Source: Vibrio sp. 14G-20 (GTDB lineage Bacteria > Pseudomonadota > Gammaproteobacteria > Enterobacterales > Vibrionaceae). Taken from it: DNA of 64,000 nt. Position numbers and translations under genes: made by a program. Shown here piece by piece: positions 9,315 to 21,115 of this stretch. The notes beneath the pieces were generated by a model, which had not been told where the DNA came from, made no database searches, and was given only the letters and a program-made list of their open reading frames with translations. The stretch's first letter is position 1; every line of letters begins with the position of its first letter. The DNA lies in NCBI RefSeq assembly GCF_026241515.1, contig NZ_JAPHPW010000003.1, forward strand, positions 62,001 through 126,000, read 5' to 3'.

Positions 9315-10599
9315 CTTGGTCGTCCTCAACCATTTCAACAAAGGCACTTGCTCTTACTTCTTGTAGCCAAGCGCCAGCTTCTTCGTTGAATTTACGGTTA
9401 AATAGAATTTGGTAAGCTTTGTTTTTCAAAGCTGAATCGGTACGGTCTACTTCGCGACGGTCTAGTACTTCAACAATGTGCCAACCGTGCACGGTTTTGA
9501 ATGGCGCACTAATCTTACCTTCAGGTAACGTTTCTACTTGGTGTTTGAACTCTGGTACATACAAATCTGGTGTTTGGTAACCTAACTCACCATCCTGTAC
9601 CGCAGAACCTGGATCTTGGCTGTATTGCTGTGCAAGGTCACCAAAGCTCGCTTCACCTGCGTTGACACGACGCGTGATCTCTTCAAGTTGTTCTTTTGCG
9701 CCATCATCACTCAAGATTACGGTTGGCTTAATCAGGATGTGACGAGCATTAACTTCTGTTACCGCTACGGTTTCCAGGCCTTTCACATCTTCAATTTTCA
9801 GAATGTGGAAGCCCACACCGCTGCGGAAGGGACCGATGATACTGCCTTTGTTTTGCATTTTGATTTGGTCTGCAAAAATGGTTGGCATCTCTTCTTTTCG
9901 CATCCAACCCCAATCACCACCTTGCAGTGCTTTAGGGCCTTTCGAGTAAGTATAAGCCATGGTGCTGAAATCTTTGCCTGAGTTCAGTTCTTCAACCAGT
10001 TCAGTAGCTTGAGCTTCTAGCTCTTCTTTCGTTTGGTTATCATTAAAGCGCAGTTGAATATGGCCAATTTTGTATTGAACGGTCGCGTTAGTCTCTTGCG
10101 CTAAGATATCCGCTAGGTTGTCGACTTCTGCAGGAAGAATATTGATACGACGACGAACTAAGGCGTTACGCGCTTCACTTGCTGCAATCTCTTTTCTTAC
10201 TTGCTCACGAAATGCATTGTAGCTAAGGCCTTCTTCTGCAACCGATGTGGTAAGTTGTTCAACCGTTTGGTTGTTGTCTTTCGCGATACCTTCAATTGCT
10301 TGATCAAGTCTCGCGTCATCAATACGAACCCCAATACGTTCTGCCTCTTGAGTTTGAATCGTATCAATGATCAGTTTTTCGAGTACTTGCTCATTGAGTA
10401 TGTCTTGCGATGGTAATGTTTGACCACTTTTCTTAGCGTTTGCACGCAGTGTCTTCATAGAAGCATCGATGTCGCTTTGCAAGATAACGCCTTCGTTAAC
10501 GATAACTTTTACGCTGTCTAGTTCTACCGGTGCTGAGTAGCTTGTTGATAAAGTACAAGCCGCTGCGATGGCAATTAATGTGCGTTTCCACAATGTCAT
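9301..10599 (-). CDS. surA: Periplasmic chaperone and prolyl isomerase SurA
   Basis: SurA escorts outer-membrane proteins such as LptD through the periplasm to the BAM machine. It starts with a signal peptide (about residues 1-22, cleaved after SYS-A or nearby), then an N-terminal chaperone domain, two parvulin PPIC domains at about 175-275 and 285-390, and a C-terminal helix. The 432 residues fit the family. It stands directly downstream of lptD, its best-known client. The C-terminus is very acidic (EDDQDDNN). Confidence 0.96.
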   Translation of the reverse strand: MTLWKRTLIAIAAACTLSTSYSAPVELDSVKVIVNEGVILQSDIDASMKTLRANAKKSGQTLPSQDILNEQVLEKLIIDTIQTQEAERIGVRIDDARLDQAIEGIAKDNNQTVEQLTTSVAEEGLSYNAFREQVRKEIAASEARNALVRRRINILPAEVDNLADILAQETNATVQYKIGHIQLRFNDNQTKEELEAQATELVEELNSGKDFSTMAYTYSKGPKALQGGDWGWMRKEEMPTIFADQIKMQNKGSIIGPFRSGVGFHILKIEDVKGLETVAVTEVNARHILIKPTVILSDDGAKEQLEEITRRVNAGEASFGDLAQQYSQDPGSAVQDGELGYQTPDLYVPEFKHQVETLPEGKISAPFKTVHGWHIVEVLDRREVDRTDSALKNKAYQILFNRKFNEEAGAWLQEVRASAFVEMVEDDQDDNN

Positions 10600-10642
10600 G
10601 TGTAATCCTTTAAATTTACTGATGTTTTATCAGTAAAGAAAA

Positions 10643-12997
10643 TTAGTTGTTTAAGAAGAATGGGCGACCGTATTCTAAAGAGTTTTCAGAACTATCGAAG
10701 CCCGAAACGTTTGATCCAGATCCAGCAGATGTCCCGAAGCCTACAATACCAAAGTTGACACTAAAGTTGTTTTCGTAAACAGGATCAGCATTTATGTCTG
10801 AGTAGCCATTGCCAGTCCAGCTTCGGAGTTCGTTGCTATAGGTAACTCCTACATACCAGCAATCATCTTTATAGCGCAGGTTTGCTAACCACTCGATCGC
10901 GATGTTTTCATTTACATCATGATAGTACTGAGCGCTCGCGTACCATTTTGGAGTGAACTGGTAGCCAGTGACTAAACCTGCTTGTGAGATACCTTCACGT
11001 GTTATCTCATCTATATTAGTAATGGTCTCACCGACATTGTCTTCAATGTATTCTTTGGTGACGTAGCGATAGTTTGCTTGAATAAAACCGTTACTGTCTA
11101 TTTTATATTCGATAGTACTATTCGCTAGTTGCATTTCTGCAGAGTCGATATCGTATTGAACGCCGCCATGGTAAAAAAGGTAGTCATCATAGTTGAAATC
11201 CATTTCAATAGCCCAAGATGAATAGTTGGTTTTTTTATCGGAGTCTTCGCTGCTCAGAGTTTGCTTGGTGTCTTTATCAAAATAGAAGATTTGACCAAAG
11301 GATATATTTAATCGCTCTTTATATTCATCATCAAAGAAACGAGAAGACGCACCATAGCTGAGTTGATTTGCAGCTGCTATAAAATCGACGCCGCTGTATT
11401 TTCTGCTTCTAAATAAGCCGTAATAATCTGTTTGTAAAAGAGTTGTATCGTAGCGACCAATATTAGTTTGATCTTTTTCAGGAACATAAAGATACTGCAT
11501 TTGTGGCTCAAGAGTTTGTGTATACCCATTCATTAAAGTAGTGTCACGTTCAAGTACAAGCCCAGCATGACTTCTAAATTCTGGTATTACTCGGCTAACG
11601 CTTGCTTCTAAATCCTCATACTCTGATGTAGATGTATCCACATCACTGAGATCTTGGTTATAGTATGTTCCAAGCAGGCGAGCCTCAGTTGTCCATGTTC
11701 CCCAAGTTGTACTTAATGGTACTTTTAACCCTGGTTCTATGTGCAAGCGTGTTGCTGTCGGTTTTCCCTTTGCATCTGTATCAAATTGAGAGATATGACT
11801 AATCATATCAACTTCTACAGAGTCCCATATAATAGGAGCGTAATAGTTAAATGTTAGCTGTGGCATTAAGCGATAGGGTTGGTTACTTCCATCAGTGAGT
11901 ACTTGGAAATCACGGACAAGTACCGAAGCATTCCAGTTTAGAGTTCGATACGTTACTTGTCCTGATTGTAGAAGCTGGCCATCTTCTCTATTACCTATAT
12001 TTGAATCTACATCTGAGAAATAATCAACATCACTTACTTTTGAGTAGTCAATATCAAACTTCCATGCTTCTTGATAGATGCCTTCAAAGTTGAACTGCCC
12101 ACCCCAACGACTGCCTTGTTCTGGATATTTATCATCACTTTCTAGGAACTCGAATTTTAAATTGCTTTCACCAAAATCACTTAAATGGCGGAACTCATTG
12201 TTTAGTTGTGTTCCACGCTCTGCCATATATTTAGTTGTGAAAAGTAGATCGTAGTTTGGTGCTATATTCCAATAGAAAGGCACTTCGGTTTCGAAACCGT
12301 CACTTGAACCATATGAAATCGTTGGGTACAAAAAGCCAGTTTTACGTTTATCTCCGACTGGAACGGTGAGATATGGCATGTAGAAAACAGGAACATCTAG
12401 AATCTCAAAACGTGGATTGTAGAATGTGGCTTGTTCTTCATCTTGGTCTAGCTCGATACTAGAAGCTTTTAGCCTCCATGACTTATCACCCAGAGGGCAA
12501 GAAGTGATAGATCCATCCTCCATGGTATAAACGGCTTTGCCAGTGCGAGATATATATTGGGCATCCCCTCTGCCGGGTTCACAAAGGAACTGGTATTGGG
12601 TGTTCTCTAATTCGATTTGATCTGTATTTAGATTGTTTATCGCTTTATCTGATACAGATTTAATTTGCCCATCACTAAAGTTTACGTTGCCTTCAGCTAC
12701 AACGATGTTTTCTTGTTGGTGTAAGGTTACATTATCTGCAAGGATGGTCTTGTTCCCTTGAGTAACTCTTACGTCACCTGAATATATTGCTTTGTCACCA
12801 TTGATGGCCTCTAAGCGATCTGATTCCACATGAGCGGGCAGTTGTGTCTCGTTTTCGGCAGCGGGCTCGATCAAGCATTGATCTATAGAGGGCATTTCCT
12901 GCACACTACTATCGGTGATTGTTTCAGCTTGAGTTGTCGACACGTATAATGCCGTACTTATAGACGCGGCTAACAAGGTGCGGGAAAAAGATTGCAT
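10643..12997 (-). CDS. lptD: LPS assembly outer-membrane protein LptD
   Basis: LptD is the 26-strand barrel that, with LptE, inserts lipopolysaccharide into the outer leaflet. The 784 residues contain a signal peptide (about 1-24), an OstA/LptA-like beta-jellyroll (about 50-200) and a long barrel region rich in alternating aromatic strands, ending in phenylalanines. Exactly four cysteines are present: Cys41, one each in LCEPG and TSCPLG, and one in KDDCWYV. E. coli has four too, but with a neighbouring pair at the C-terminal end that is absent here. surA follows after 43 bp. Confidence 0.95.
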   Translation of the reverse strand: MQSFSRTLLAASISTALYVSTTQAETITDSSVQEMPSIDQCLIEPAAENETQLPAHVESDRLEAINGDKAIYSGDVRVTQGNKTILADNVTLHQQENIVVAEGNVNFSDGQIKSVSDKAINNLNTDQIELENTQYQFLCEPGRGDAQYISRTGKAVYTMEDGSITSCPLGDKSWRLKASSIELDQDEEQATFYNPRFEILDVPVFYMPYLTVPVGDKRKTGFLYPTISYGSSDGFETEVPFYWNIAPNYDLLFTTKYMAERGTQLNNEFRHLSDFGESNLKFEFLESDDKYPEQGSRWGGQFNFEGIYQEAWKFDIDYSKVSDVDYFSDVDSNIGNREDGQLLQSGQVTYRTLNWNASVLVRDFQVLTDGSNQPYRLMPQLTFNYYAPIIWDSVEVDMISHISQFDTDAKGKPTATRLHIEPGLKVPLSTTWGTWTTEARLLGTYYNQDLSDVDTSTSEYEDLEASVSRVIPEFRSHAGLVLERDTTLMNGYTQTLEPQMQYLYVPEKDQTNIGRYDTTLLQTDYYGLFRSRKYSGVDFIAAANQLSYGASSRFFDDEYKERLNISFGQIFYFDKDTKQTLSSEDSDKKTNYSSWAIEMDFNYDDYLFYHGGVQYDIDSAEMQLANSTIEYKIDSNGFIQANYRYVTKEYIEDNVGETITNIDEITREGISQAGLVTGYQFTPKWYASAQYYHDVNENIAIEWLANLRYKDDCWYVGVTYSNELRSWTGNGYSDINADPVYENNFSVNFGIVGFGTSAGSGSNVSGFDSSENSLEYGRPFFLNN

Positions 12998-13146
12998 GAA
13001 GTTGAACTATCCTGTGTCACTAGATGAAGGGTTGATCTAGTATCAATCCAATTAATAAAGCATTTTCCTTATGATAAAGGAAATATTAGCATTCAGCATC
13101 ATCAGACAGCGTTACTCAGACAAAATTCATAGATAGAGAACACATA

Positions 13147-14001
13147 ATGCAAATATTTGGCAAAATTTTGGGCGCTTTTTTTGGCTTTTTATTTGGAGGT
13201 CCGCTTGGTTTAGTTTTTGGCCTATTTTTGGGGCATCAATTTGATAAGGCTCGACGTTTAAACCAATCGGGGTTCAATAGTTCTGGTTTTGGTCGTGGAC
13301 CAAGCCAAGCAGAAAGGCAGAACGAGTTCTTTAAAGCGGCTTTTGCGGTTATGGGACATGTTGCTAAAGCAAAAGGGCAGGTAACACCTGAAGAGATTCA
13401 GCTTGCTTCTACAATGATGGAGCGTATGAACCTGCATGGCGAGCAACGTAAAGCAGCGCAAGATGCGTTCCGTGATGGTAAAGAGAGTGACTTCCCGTTA
13501 AGTGATGTACTTGAGCGTGTGAAGATCTCATCGGGTGGCCGTTTTGATCTCCTTCAGTTCTTTTTAGAGCTACAAGTATCCGCAGCGTTTGCTGATGGAA
13601 GCTTGCACCCTAGTGAGCGCCAAGTTCTGCATAAGATAGCGCAAGGCCTTGGGTTTTCGGCAGAGCAACTAGAACGCCGCTTACAGATGCAAGAAGCAGC
13701 GTTCCGTTTTCAACAGCAAGGTGGAAGCTTTGGTGGTCATCAAGGTCACGGGCAATCATCAGGTTGGCAACAGGCTTCACAACAGAACCAACTTGGCGAC
13801 GCATATAAGGTTCTTGGTGTGAGTGAAAGTGCTGATGGTAAAGAGGTGAAGAAAGCCTACCGTAAACTGATGAATGAACATCACCCAGATAAATTGATGG
13901 CGAAGGGTTTACCGCCAGAGATGATGAATGTCGCGAAAGAAAAATCGCAAGAAATTCAGAATGCGTATGACCTGATAAAGAAGGTCAAAGGTTTTAAGTA
14001 A
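13147..14001 (+). CDS. djlA: Co-chaperone DjlA
   Basis: DjlA is an inner-membrane J-domain protein that stimulates DnaK. The order is as in the family: one glycine-rich membrane helix (about 6-30), a TerB-like helical domain (about 55-185), a glutamine/glycine-rich linker, and a C-terminal J domain (about 218-284) with the HPD tripeptide in NEHHPDKL. It has 284 residues. It diverges from lptD across 149 bp and is followed by a terminator at 14011. Confidence 0.95.
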   Translation: MQIFGKILGAFFGFLFGGPLGLVFGLFLGHQFDKARRLNQSGFNSSGFGRGPSQAERQNEFFKAAFAVMGHVAKAKGQVTPEEIQLASTMMERMNLHGEQRKAAQDAFRDGKESDFPLSDVLERVKISSGGRFDLLQFFLELQVSAAFADGSLHPSERQVLHKIAQGLGFSAEQLERRLQMQEAAFRFQQQGGSFGGHQGHGQSSGWQQASQQNQLGDAYKVLGVSESADGKEVKKAYRKLMNEHHPDKLMAKGLPPEMMNVAKEKSQEIQNAYDLIKKVKGFK

Positions 14002-14010
14002 TCGAACACT

Positions 14011-14046
14011 AAACCGAATCATGACATTTACTGACTCGGTTTTTTA
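14011..14046 (+). terminator. Terminator of djlA
   Basis: An 11-bp imperfect stem (14011-14021 with 14032-14042, one mismatch) ends in six T residues. Confidence 0.75.
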
Positions 14047-14060
14047 TTAAAGGGAATTAT

Positions 14061-14606
14061 ATGACGGTAACGTATCAGGATGTTCTAGAGTTTTGGTTTG
14101 ATGAATTGACGCCTAAAGATTGGTTTACTGGCGGCGCCGAGATTGATGCTTTGATAGCGTCTCGTTTTTCTGAACTGCACAAAGCCGCCATTCAAGGTGA
14201 GTTATTTGAATGGCGTCAGATAGCAGAGGGTCGCTTGGCTGAGATTATCGTGCTTGACCAGTTTTCTCGGAATCTTGGTAGAAATAGTCCAGATGCGTTT
14301 ACTGCAGATCCTATGGCGTTGGTTCTAGCTCAAGAAGCGGTAGCGGGTGGCTTTGATCACCAACTCAATCAACAGCAAAAAAGCTTTCTCTACATGCCTT
14401 ACATGCACAGTGAGTCTTTGATGATGCATGAGCAGGCTGTGATGCTTTTTTCCCAGACAGGGTTAGAAAATAACCTGGATTTTGAGTTTAAGCATAAGGT
14501 GATCATTGAGCGTTTTGGTCGTTACCCACACCGTAATGAAGTACTAGGTCGAACTTCGACTCCTGAGGAAATTGAGTTCTTACAACAACCAGACTCAAGC
14601 TTTTAA
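14061..14606 (+). CDS. DUF924 family protein
   Basis: A 181-residue soluble helical protein of the DUF924 family, whose members resemble tetratricopeptide folds and have no assigned reaction. The N-terminal VLEFWFDEL, the LDQFSRNLGR motif around residue 75 and the C-terminal RFGRYPHRNEVLGR are typical of the family. The start ATG 14061 has AAAGGG 5' to it. It is flanked by terminators, so it appears to be a single-gene unit. Function unknown. Confidence 0.85.
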   Translation: MTVTYQDVLEFWFDELTPKDWFTGGAEIDALIASRFSELHKAAIQGELFEWRQIAEGRLAEIIVLDQFSRNLGRNSPDAFTADPMALVLAQEAVAGGFDHQLNQQQKSFLYMPYMHSESLMMHEQAVMLFSQTGLENNLDFEFKHKVIIERFGRYPHRNEVLGRTSTPEEIEFLQQPDSSF

Positions 14607-14633
14607 TTGTGGATATACGGTCAAAGAATTGAG

Positions 14634-14673
14634 AAGAGGCTAGTGGTTAATAAAACTTCTAGCCTCTTTTTTT
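14634..14673 (+). terminator. Terminator of the DUF924 gene
   Basis: A 10-bp stem AAGAGGCTAG/CTAGCCTCTT (14634-14643, 14659-14668) is followed by five further T residues. Confidence 0.85.
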
Positions 14674-14706
14674 GTTTAGCTTTAGTGATTAACTCTCGCA
14701 TTAGAA

Positions 14707-15489
14707 CTAGTTTGCTTGGTTAAGTGACCAATCATAGTCATAGCTGATTTTTTTTGTATTCGTTACAGGTTGAGTTCGATATTGGTCTAAGTGTTGAATG
14801 AGTTGTTTTTCTGTACCAAAATCCACAGCAAACCATTCGTAAATCGATGACAGTTGAAGCTGGTTGTTGTTACCCAATACACCTTTATCACTATTGATAT
14901 ACTCAGCAGCAGCGAGTTCTAGCAGCGTTTCTGTATTATCAGAAGTAAATGCTTGAGGTTGTAAGTTAGGACAACCTAGACTTGCACAATTCACCGCGTA
15001 ATGCGTGCGAGGGTCTTGCCAAATCGGTCTTAAAATTCGATGTTCGATATCATTGAGTGTCAGTGTCTTTCCATTAATTGCAACTACATCATCTCCCCAA
15101 GGTCCAAAACTGAATAGTCCGCCGAGCTTAGTGATAGATTTAATTGGGTATGCATTAAGAATCAAATCGACAGTCACGGCGTTATATAAGTTAACCCAAT
15201 AGGCATACTGCTCTGCTTTTGAGTAGTCGAGTGGGTTAACCTGTTCTAACTGCTTAATGTATTGCTTCAGTTTTGACTTGTCAGTCGCGGTCACTGCCTG
15301 ATAACGAATTAACGTATTTTGTCCTCGTTTGACTAAGTAGTTGTCGAGGAATAGCTGCCAATCTTGATGAGATACCTGTTCTAGATTGGTTTCGTTGCTT
15401 TGATTCCAGTATGGCCAAAGATCGGATTTAGGTGCAGACCAAGCTAACGTTGAGAAAAGTAGGCTGACAATAAAAAGTAGTTGTTTCAT
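14707..15489 (-). CDS. Exported DUF547 protein
   Basis: A 260-residue protein starting at ATG 15489, preceded by AGGAG; the frame extends upstream to 15534 but without a better site. A clear signal peptide (MKQLLFIVSLLFSTLAWSA) predicts export to the periplasm. The DUF547 domain is marked by YWVNLYNAVTVDLIL and VNCASLGCPNL; the two cysteines of the latter may form a disulfide or bind a metal. The family has no established biochemical role. It lies downstream of leuD but behind the leu terminator, and is probably transcribed alone. Confidence 0.8.
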   Translation of the reverse strand: MKQLLFIVSLLFSTLAWSAPKSDLWPYWNQSNETNLEQVSHQDWQLFLDNYLVKRGQNTLIRYQAVTATDKSKLKQYIKQLEQVNPLDYSKAEQYAYWVNLYNAVTVDLILNAYPIKSITKLGGLFSFGPWGDDVVAINGKTLTLNDIEHRILRPIWQDPRTHYAVNCASLGCPNLQPQAFTSDNTETLLELAAAEYINSDKGVLGNNNQLQLSSIYEWFAVDFGTEKQLIQHLDQYRTQPVTNTKKISYDYDWSLNQAN

Positions 15490-15612
15490 GGCATTCTCCT
15501 GATGACTGACTACTAAGACCTTATGGCTTACCATTTTCTTTCACAGCTCTTCAGTTAAATAACGCGCTTAATCACATAAAGAAGTTAAGTCTAATAAATA
15601 TATTCAGCTAAA

Positions 15613-15640
15613 TAAAAAAGGTTGGCACTAGGCCAACCTT
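15613..15640 (-). terminator. Terminator of leuABCD
   Basis: On the minus strand a 9-bp stem (15632-15640 with 15618-15626) with a 5-nt loop is followed by six T residues, 24 bases after the leuD stop. Confidence 0.85.
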
Positions 15641-15663
15641 TGGATTCATTCAAAAACGTCTCA

Positions 15664-16266
15664 TTATTTTAGGAAGCTAGGAATCTTAGCTTCAAACTCT
15701 GAGATCTTATCGGCGTGTTGAAGTGTAAGGCCGATATTATCTAAACCATTCAGTAAGCAGTGACGACGGAACTCATCAATTTCAAACGAGTACTCTTTAC
15801 CGTTCGCGCTGACTTTCGTTGCTTCTAGATCAACAGTGATTTCTGCACCTTCATTCGCTTCAACGAATTGGAATAACTCATCCACTTCTTGCTCAGTCAA
15901 TCGAACTGGCACCATTTGGTTGTTGATCGAGTTGCCGTAGAAAATGTCGGCAAAGCTTGGTGCGATCATTACTTGGATACCGTAATCGGCAAGCGCCCAA
16001 GGTGCGTGTTCACGAGATGAACCACAACCGAAGTTTTCACGAGCTAGAAGAATTGAAGCGCCTTGGTAGCGAGCTTCGTTCATTACAAACTCAGGGTTTG
16101 GTTGTTGGCCTGCATCGTCTAGGAAGCGCCAATCGTGGAACAAGTGCTTACCAAAACCGATGCGGTTTACTTTCTGTAGAAACTGCTTCGGAATGATCGC
16201 ATCAGTATCGATGTTGGCCGTATCTAGAGGAACGACTAATCCGGTGTGTTGTTGAAAACCTGACAT
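15664..16266 (-). CDS. leuD: 3-isopropylmalate dehydratase small subunit
   Basis: LeuD pairs with LeuC to isomerise 2- to 3-isopropylmalate in leucine synthesis. It has 200 residues; the aconitase swivel domain is recognised by [11 protein letters not shown], the [13 protein letters not shown] signature and [11 protein letters not shown]. Start ATG 16266, with AGAGGA upstream. It is the last gene of leuABCD, 14 bp after leuC. Confidence 0.97.
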   Translation of the reverse strand: MSGFQQHTGLVVPLDTANIDTDAIIPKQFLQKVNRIGFGKHLFHDWRFLDDAGQQPNPEFVMNEARYQGASILLARENFGCGSSREHAPWALADYGIQVMIAPSFADIFYGNSINNQMVPVRLTEQEVDELFQFVEANEGAEITVDLEATKVSANGKEYSFEIDEFRRHCLLNGLDNIGLTLQHADKISEFEAKIPSFLK

Positions 16267-16280
16267 GTTAAATCCTCTAA

Positions 16281-17693
16281 TTAAAGTTCACGAATATCGA
16301 CAAAGTGACCAGCGATAGCGGCTGCGGCTGCCATTGCTGGGCTAACTAGGTGCGTACGACCATCACGGCCTTGGCGACCTTCAAAGTTACGGTTTGATGT
16401 AGAAGCACAGCGCTCTTGTGGACCAAGGCGGTCGTTGTTCATTGCAAGACACATAGAACAACCTGGCAAACGCCATTCGAAGCCGGCTTCTTTAAAGATT
16501 ACATCTAAGCCTTCAGCTTCTGCTTGTGCTTTTACTTGCTCAGAACCCGGAACGATTAATGCTTGAACATGCTTCGCTACTTGGCGGCCTTTCGCTACCG
16601 CAGCAGCTGCACGCATGTCTTCGATACGCGAGTTAGTGCAAGAACCTACGAAGACTTTATCGACGTTGTAATCCGATAGAGATTTACCCGCTTCAAGACC
16701 CATGTAAGCCAACGCTTTTTCTGCAGATGCCTTTTCAACAGGGTCTGCAAAGCTTTCTGGTGCAGGGATTGGTGTGTCTACCGAAATAACCTGCCCAGGG
16801 TTGGTTCCCCAAGTGACTTGTGGTTTGATGTCTGCCGCTTCTAGTGTGACAACCGCATCGAATTCAGCGTCAGCATCGGTTTTCAATGTGTCCCAGTGTT
16901 CGATTGCCGCTTCTAGGTCTTCGCCTTGTGGAGAGAACTTGCGGCCTTTGATGTACTCGTATGTCGTTGCATCAGGGGCAATTAGACCCGCTTTCGCACC
17001 TAGCTCGATTGCCATGTTACATACTGTCATACGACCTTCCATCGTAAGGTCGGTAATTGCCTCACCACAGAATTCAACCACGTAGCCAGTACCGCCAGCA
17101 GCCGTTGTTTTACCGATGATCGCTAGCACGATGTCTTTTGCCGTGATGCCCGGAGCAACCTTGCCTTTTACTTCGATCTTCATGGTTTTTGCGCGAGCTT
17201 GTTTTAGCGTTTGAGTAGCTAGAACGTGCTCAACTTCTGAAGTACCGATACCGAATGCTAGTGAACCAAATGCACCGTGTGTTGCCGTGTGTGAGTCACC
17301 ACATACGATGGTCATGCCCGGCAGAGTAATACCTAGCTCAGGGCCCATTACGTGCACAATACCTTGGTATTTGTGGTTTAGGTCGTAAAGCGTGACACCA
17401 AACTCTTCACAGTTTTTCGATAGCGTTTCCATTTGGATACGAGCCATCTCGCCAGAAGCGTTGATGTCTTTGGTTTGTGTCGATACGTTGTGATCCATGG
17501 TCGCAAAAGTTTTGCCGACTTGGCGAACTTTACGACCTTTTTCACGCAGGCCATCAAAGGCTTGTGGCGACGTTACTTCGTGGACTAAGTGGCGATCGAT
17601 ATAAAGAATTGGCGTTTCGCCCTTCGCTGCAACCGCAACGTGAGCATCATAAACTTTTTCGTATAAGGTTTTTGCTTGCTGGTTTGTCGACAT
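16281..17693 (-). CDS. leuC: 3-isopropylmalate dehydratase large subunit
   Basis: LeuC carries the [4Fe-4S] cluster of isopropylmalate isomerase. The 470 residues hold the aconitase hallmarks: [20 protein letters not shown] (first cluster cysteine) and [10 protein letters not shown] (second and third). The enzyme works as a heterodimer with LeuD, encoded next. A gap of 117 bp separates it from leuB, with AAGGAAG close to the start. Confidence 0.97.
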   Translation of the reverse strand: MSTNQQAKTLYEKVYDAHVAVAAKGETPILYIDRHLVHEVTSPQAFDGLREKGRKVRQVGKTFATMDHNVSTQTKDINASGEMARIQMETLSKNCEEFGVTLYDLNHKYQGIVHVMGPELGITLPGMTIVCGDSHTATHGAFGSLAFGIGTSEVEHVLATQTLKQARAKTMKIEVKGKVAPGITAKDIVLAIIGKTTAAGGTGYVVEFCGEAITDLTMEGRMTVCNMAIELGAKAGLIAPDATTYEYIKGRKFSPQGEDLEAAIEHWDTLKTDADAEFDAVVTLEAADIKPQVTWGTNPGQVISVDTPIPAPESFADPVEKASAEKALAYMGLEAGKSLSDYNVDKVFVGSCTNSRIEDMRAAAAVAKGRQVAKHVQALIVPGSEQVKAQAEAEGLDVIFKEAGFEWRLPGCSMCLAMNNDRLGPQERCASTSNRNFEGRQGRDGRTHLVSPAMAAAAAIAGHFVDIREL

Positions 17694-17810
17694 AGCTTTT
17701 CTTCCTTGGGAGCATCAGTCCCAGTGTTTGTTTCGAGCCAAGTCATACGGTTTAAGCAGACTTGGCTTGATATTATTCTTATGTACTTGCTTCTAATCTA
17801 AGCATCTAGC

Positions 17811-18911
<1,101 letters not shown>

Positions 18912-18999
18912 TTAATTCTTGTTACTGAGCTGTTTGGCTCGTTTTAAATTTTGTCCCTAAAGCCAACAACATCGGCTCTAGGGCTCTGTTATTGGAGTA

Positions 19000-20547
19000 T
19001 TAAACTGTCGCGAATTTTTGCTGCTTCATTTCAGCAATAGTGTCTGCGCGTTGAATGCTATTGATAACGTGTAGCAACGCTTGACCAGAAGCTTCAACGA
19101 TATCGGTTGAAACGCCAGTACCGTGGTACTTACGGCCTTTATAGTTAGCAATGATGTCCGCTTGACCTAAGCCATCTTCGCCTTCACCTTTTGCAGTCAG
19201 GTCGAACTTGTCCAACGCGATTTCGTAGCCTGTTAAGCGGTAGATACATTGGTATAACGCATCAACAGGGCCGTTACCGACAGCGGCTTCGCACTTCTCT
19301 TCATCACCACATTGCAGTTTGATGCTGGTCGTAGACATAACACTACCAGATTGTACGCTTAGGTAGTTAAGTTTATAGAAGTCATCTTCATCACGTAGAT
19401 TCGCGAAGTGCATTAATGCTTCTAAGTCGTAATCGAATACTTGACCTTTACGGTCAGCAAGCTTCAAGAAGTCTTCGTACAATGAATCTAGGTTGTACTC
19501 ATTGTCTTTATAACCCATTGCGTCCATGTGGCTCTTAACAGCAGCACGGCCACTACGGCTTGTTAGGTTCAATGCCTTGTTTTTCAAGCCAATAGACTCA
19601 GGAGTCATGATCTCGTAAGTGTTCTTATTCTTTAGCATGCCATCTTGGTGAATACCTGAAGAGTGGCTAAATGCGTTCGCACCGACGATAGCTTTGTTGT
19701 CTTGGATTGGCATGTGGCAAAGTTGGCTCACCAACTTACTGGTACGATGAATCTCTTGATGATTCAAACCAGTATGAACACCTAGTAACTCTTGGCGAGT
19801 TTTGATGATCATTGCGATTTCTTCTAAAGAACAGTTACCAGCGCGCTCACCGATACCGTTAATAGTACCTTCAACTTGACGAGCACCGGCTTGTACTGCA
19901 GCAATTGAGTTTGCAACCGACATGCCCAAGTCATCGTGACAGTGAACAGAGATGATGGCTTGGTCGATGTTTGGTACGCGATCGAATAGCGTTTTGATAA
20001 TGCCACCAAACTCATTCGGTACTGTATAGCCCACCGTGTCTGGAATATTGATGGTTTTAGCGCCTGCGTTAATCGCGGCTTCAACCATACGACATAGGTT
20101 GTCGATAGGGGTACGACCGGCATCTTCACAAGAAAACTCAACATCATCGGTGTAGTTACGCGCGTGTTTGACGGCTTTTACTGCCATCTCTACTACATCG
20201 TCGTAGCTGCGGCGTAATTTGTCTTGTACGTGAACTGTTGATGTTGAGATGAAGGTATGAATACGGAACTGGTCAGCAACTTTAAGCGCTTCTGCTGCGG
20301 CGTCGATATCTTTCGCTACGGCACGAGAAAGTGCACAAATACGACTGTCTTTGATGTGCTTAGCGATGGTTTGTACTGATTCAAAATCACCCGGAGAAGA
20401 GATAGGGAAGCCAGCTTCGATAACATCTACACCCAGTCTCTCAAGAGCATAAGCGATCTGTAACTTCTCTTTTACCGTAAGGCTTGCAGCTAATGCTTGC
20501 TCGCCGTCACGTAAGGTAGTATCAAAAATTATTACTTGATCGTTCAT
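19000..20547 (-). CDS. leuA: 2-isopropylmalate synthase
   Basis: LeuA condenses acetyl-CoA with 2-ketoisovalerate, the committed and leucine-inhibited step. The catalytic HMGL-like barrel shows DTTLRDGEQ at 9-17 and [14 protein letters not shown]; the linker and C-terminal LeuA dimer/allosteric domain follow (about 395-500). It has 515 residues. It is preceded by the leuL attenuator, so both feedback inhibition and attenuation are likely. Confidence 0.97.
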   Translation of the reverse strand: MNDQVIIFDTTLRDGEQALAASLTVKEKLQIAYALERLGVDVIEAGFPISSPGDFESVQTIAKHIKDSRICALSRAVAKDIDAAAEALKVADQFRIHTFISTSTVHVQDKLRRSYDDVVEMAVKAVKHARNYTDDVEFSCEDAGRTPIDNLCRMVEAAINAGAKTINIPDTVGYTVPNEFGGIIKTLFDRVPNIDQAIISVHCHDDLGMSVANSIAAVQAGARQVEGTINGIGERAGNCSLEEIAMIIKTRQELLGVHTGLNHQEIHRTSKLVSQLCHMPIQDNKAIVGANAFSHSSGIHQDGMLKNKNTYEIMTPESIGLKNKALNLTSRSGRAAVKSHMDAMGYKDNEYNLDSLYEDFLKLADRKGQVFDYDLEALMHFANLRDEDDFYKLNYLSVQSGSVMSTTSIKLQCGDEEKCEAAVGNGPVDALYQCIYRLTGYEIALDKFDLTAKGEGEDGLGQADIIANYKGRKYHGTGVSTDIVEASGQALLHVINSIQRADTIAEMKQQKFATV

Positions 20548-20630
20548 GGGTGCTTCCTTATATCGATAATGAATCGATTGCTATCCAAATTATTATTAAG
20601 AATGATGTTCTTTTAAAAGTGCCAGTTACA

Positions 20631-20653
20631 AAAAAACCCGCTCAGTGCGGGTT
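20631..20653 (-). terminator. leu operon attenuator
   Basis: On the minus strand the stem AACCCGC/GCGGGTT (20647-20653 with 20635-20641, 5-nt loop) is followed by a run of T. It lies between leuL and leuA, 31 bases after the leader stop codon, the usual position of an amino-acid attenuator. Confidence 0.88.
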
Positions 20654-20683
20654 TTAATATTTGTGTAGTTCTTGACCCACAAC

Positions 20684-20746
20684 TTACCCGCGCGATTGGT
20701 TCACGATAAGGAGAAGCTTCAGCAGTCGAGAAGAAGAAAAAATCAT
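20684..20746 (-). CDS. leuL: leu operon leader peptide
   Basis: A 20-codon frame from ATG 20746 to TAA 20684. Residues 8-13 are Leu-Leu-Lys-Leu-Leu-Leu (codons CTG CTG AAG CTT CTC CTT), the leucine cluster at which a starved ribosome would stall. It precedes the attenuator hairpin and leuA. Its own ribosome site is weak (ACGGA, 14 bases before the ATG). An 11-base segment directly upstream of the ATG (20747-20757) is fully complementary to 20657-20667 next to the attenuator. Confidence 0.88.
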   Translation of the reverse strand: MIFSSSRLLKLLLIVNQSRG

Positions 20747-20759
20747 TACACAAATATCC

Positions 20760-21015
20760 GTAAATAAACTGTTAACACCATATTTACCGCAATTTATTCT
20801 GAGCGTCAAACAAGAAAATCCAATATCAGCGTGCATTGACGACGTTTTGTTTTGGTTTGTGCTGTTTATTGTATTTTTATTGGCAAAATCATCTGATTGG
20901 TGGTTTTGTGTTGGGAGGTTAGTTTATCGTTTGGCTTATGTGTAGGTTAAAACTTTGTAGTAAATCTTTTTGATGGAACGATTCACCAAAAAAATCACAA
21001 GCGTGACCAAATTAA
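20760..21015. other. Intergenic region between leuL and the TetR operon
   Basis: This AT-rich stretch separates the divergent leu and pump operons. On the minus strand TTGCGG (about 20796-20801) and TTTATT 18 bp downstream form a weak leuL promoter candidate. I see no coding frame, repeat or RNA gene in the rest. Confidence 0.4.
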
Positions 21016-21031
21016 TTAATCGCTTGATTAA
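21016..21031 (+). promoter_or_regulatory. Distal candidate operator for the TetR regulator
   Basis: TTAATC-N4-GATTAA occupies 21016-21031. The same core, with the same spacer length, lies in the larger dyad at 21070, exactly 63 bp (about six helical turns) downstream. Confidence 0.55.
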
Positions 21032-21069
21032 ATAGTGAGTAATTAATCTTCTACTGTTACGCCTGTTTA

Positions 21070-21103
21070 TCTCTATAATTAATCAGATGATTAATTATAG
21101 AGA
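21070..21103 (+). promoter_or_regulatory. Proximal candidate operator with embedded -10 box
   Basis: A perfect 15-base inverted repeat (21070-21084 and 21089-21103) with a 4-base spacer, ending 12 bases before the TetR start codon. A TATAAT at 21074-21079 lies in its left arm, so a dimer bound here would cover the -10 box and start point. Autoregulation by the adjacent TetR protein is the obvious inference. Confidence 0.7.
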
Positions 21104-21115
21104 TGGATTTTTGCC

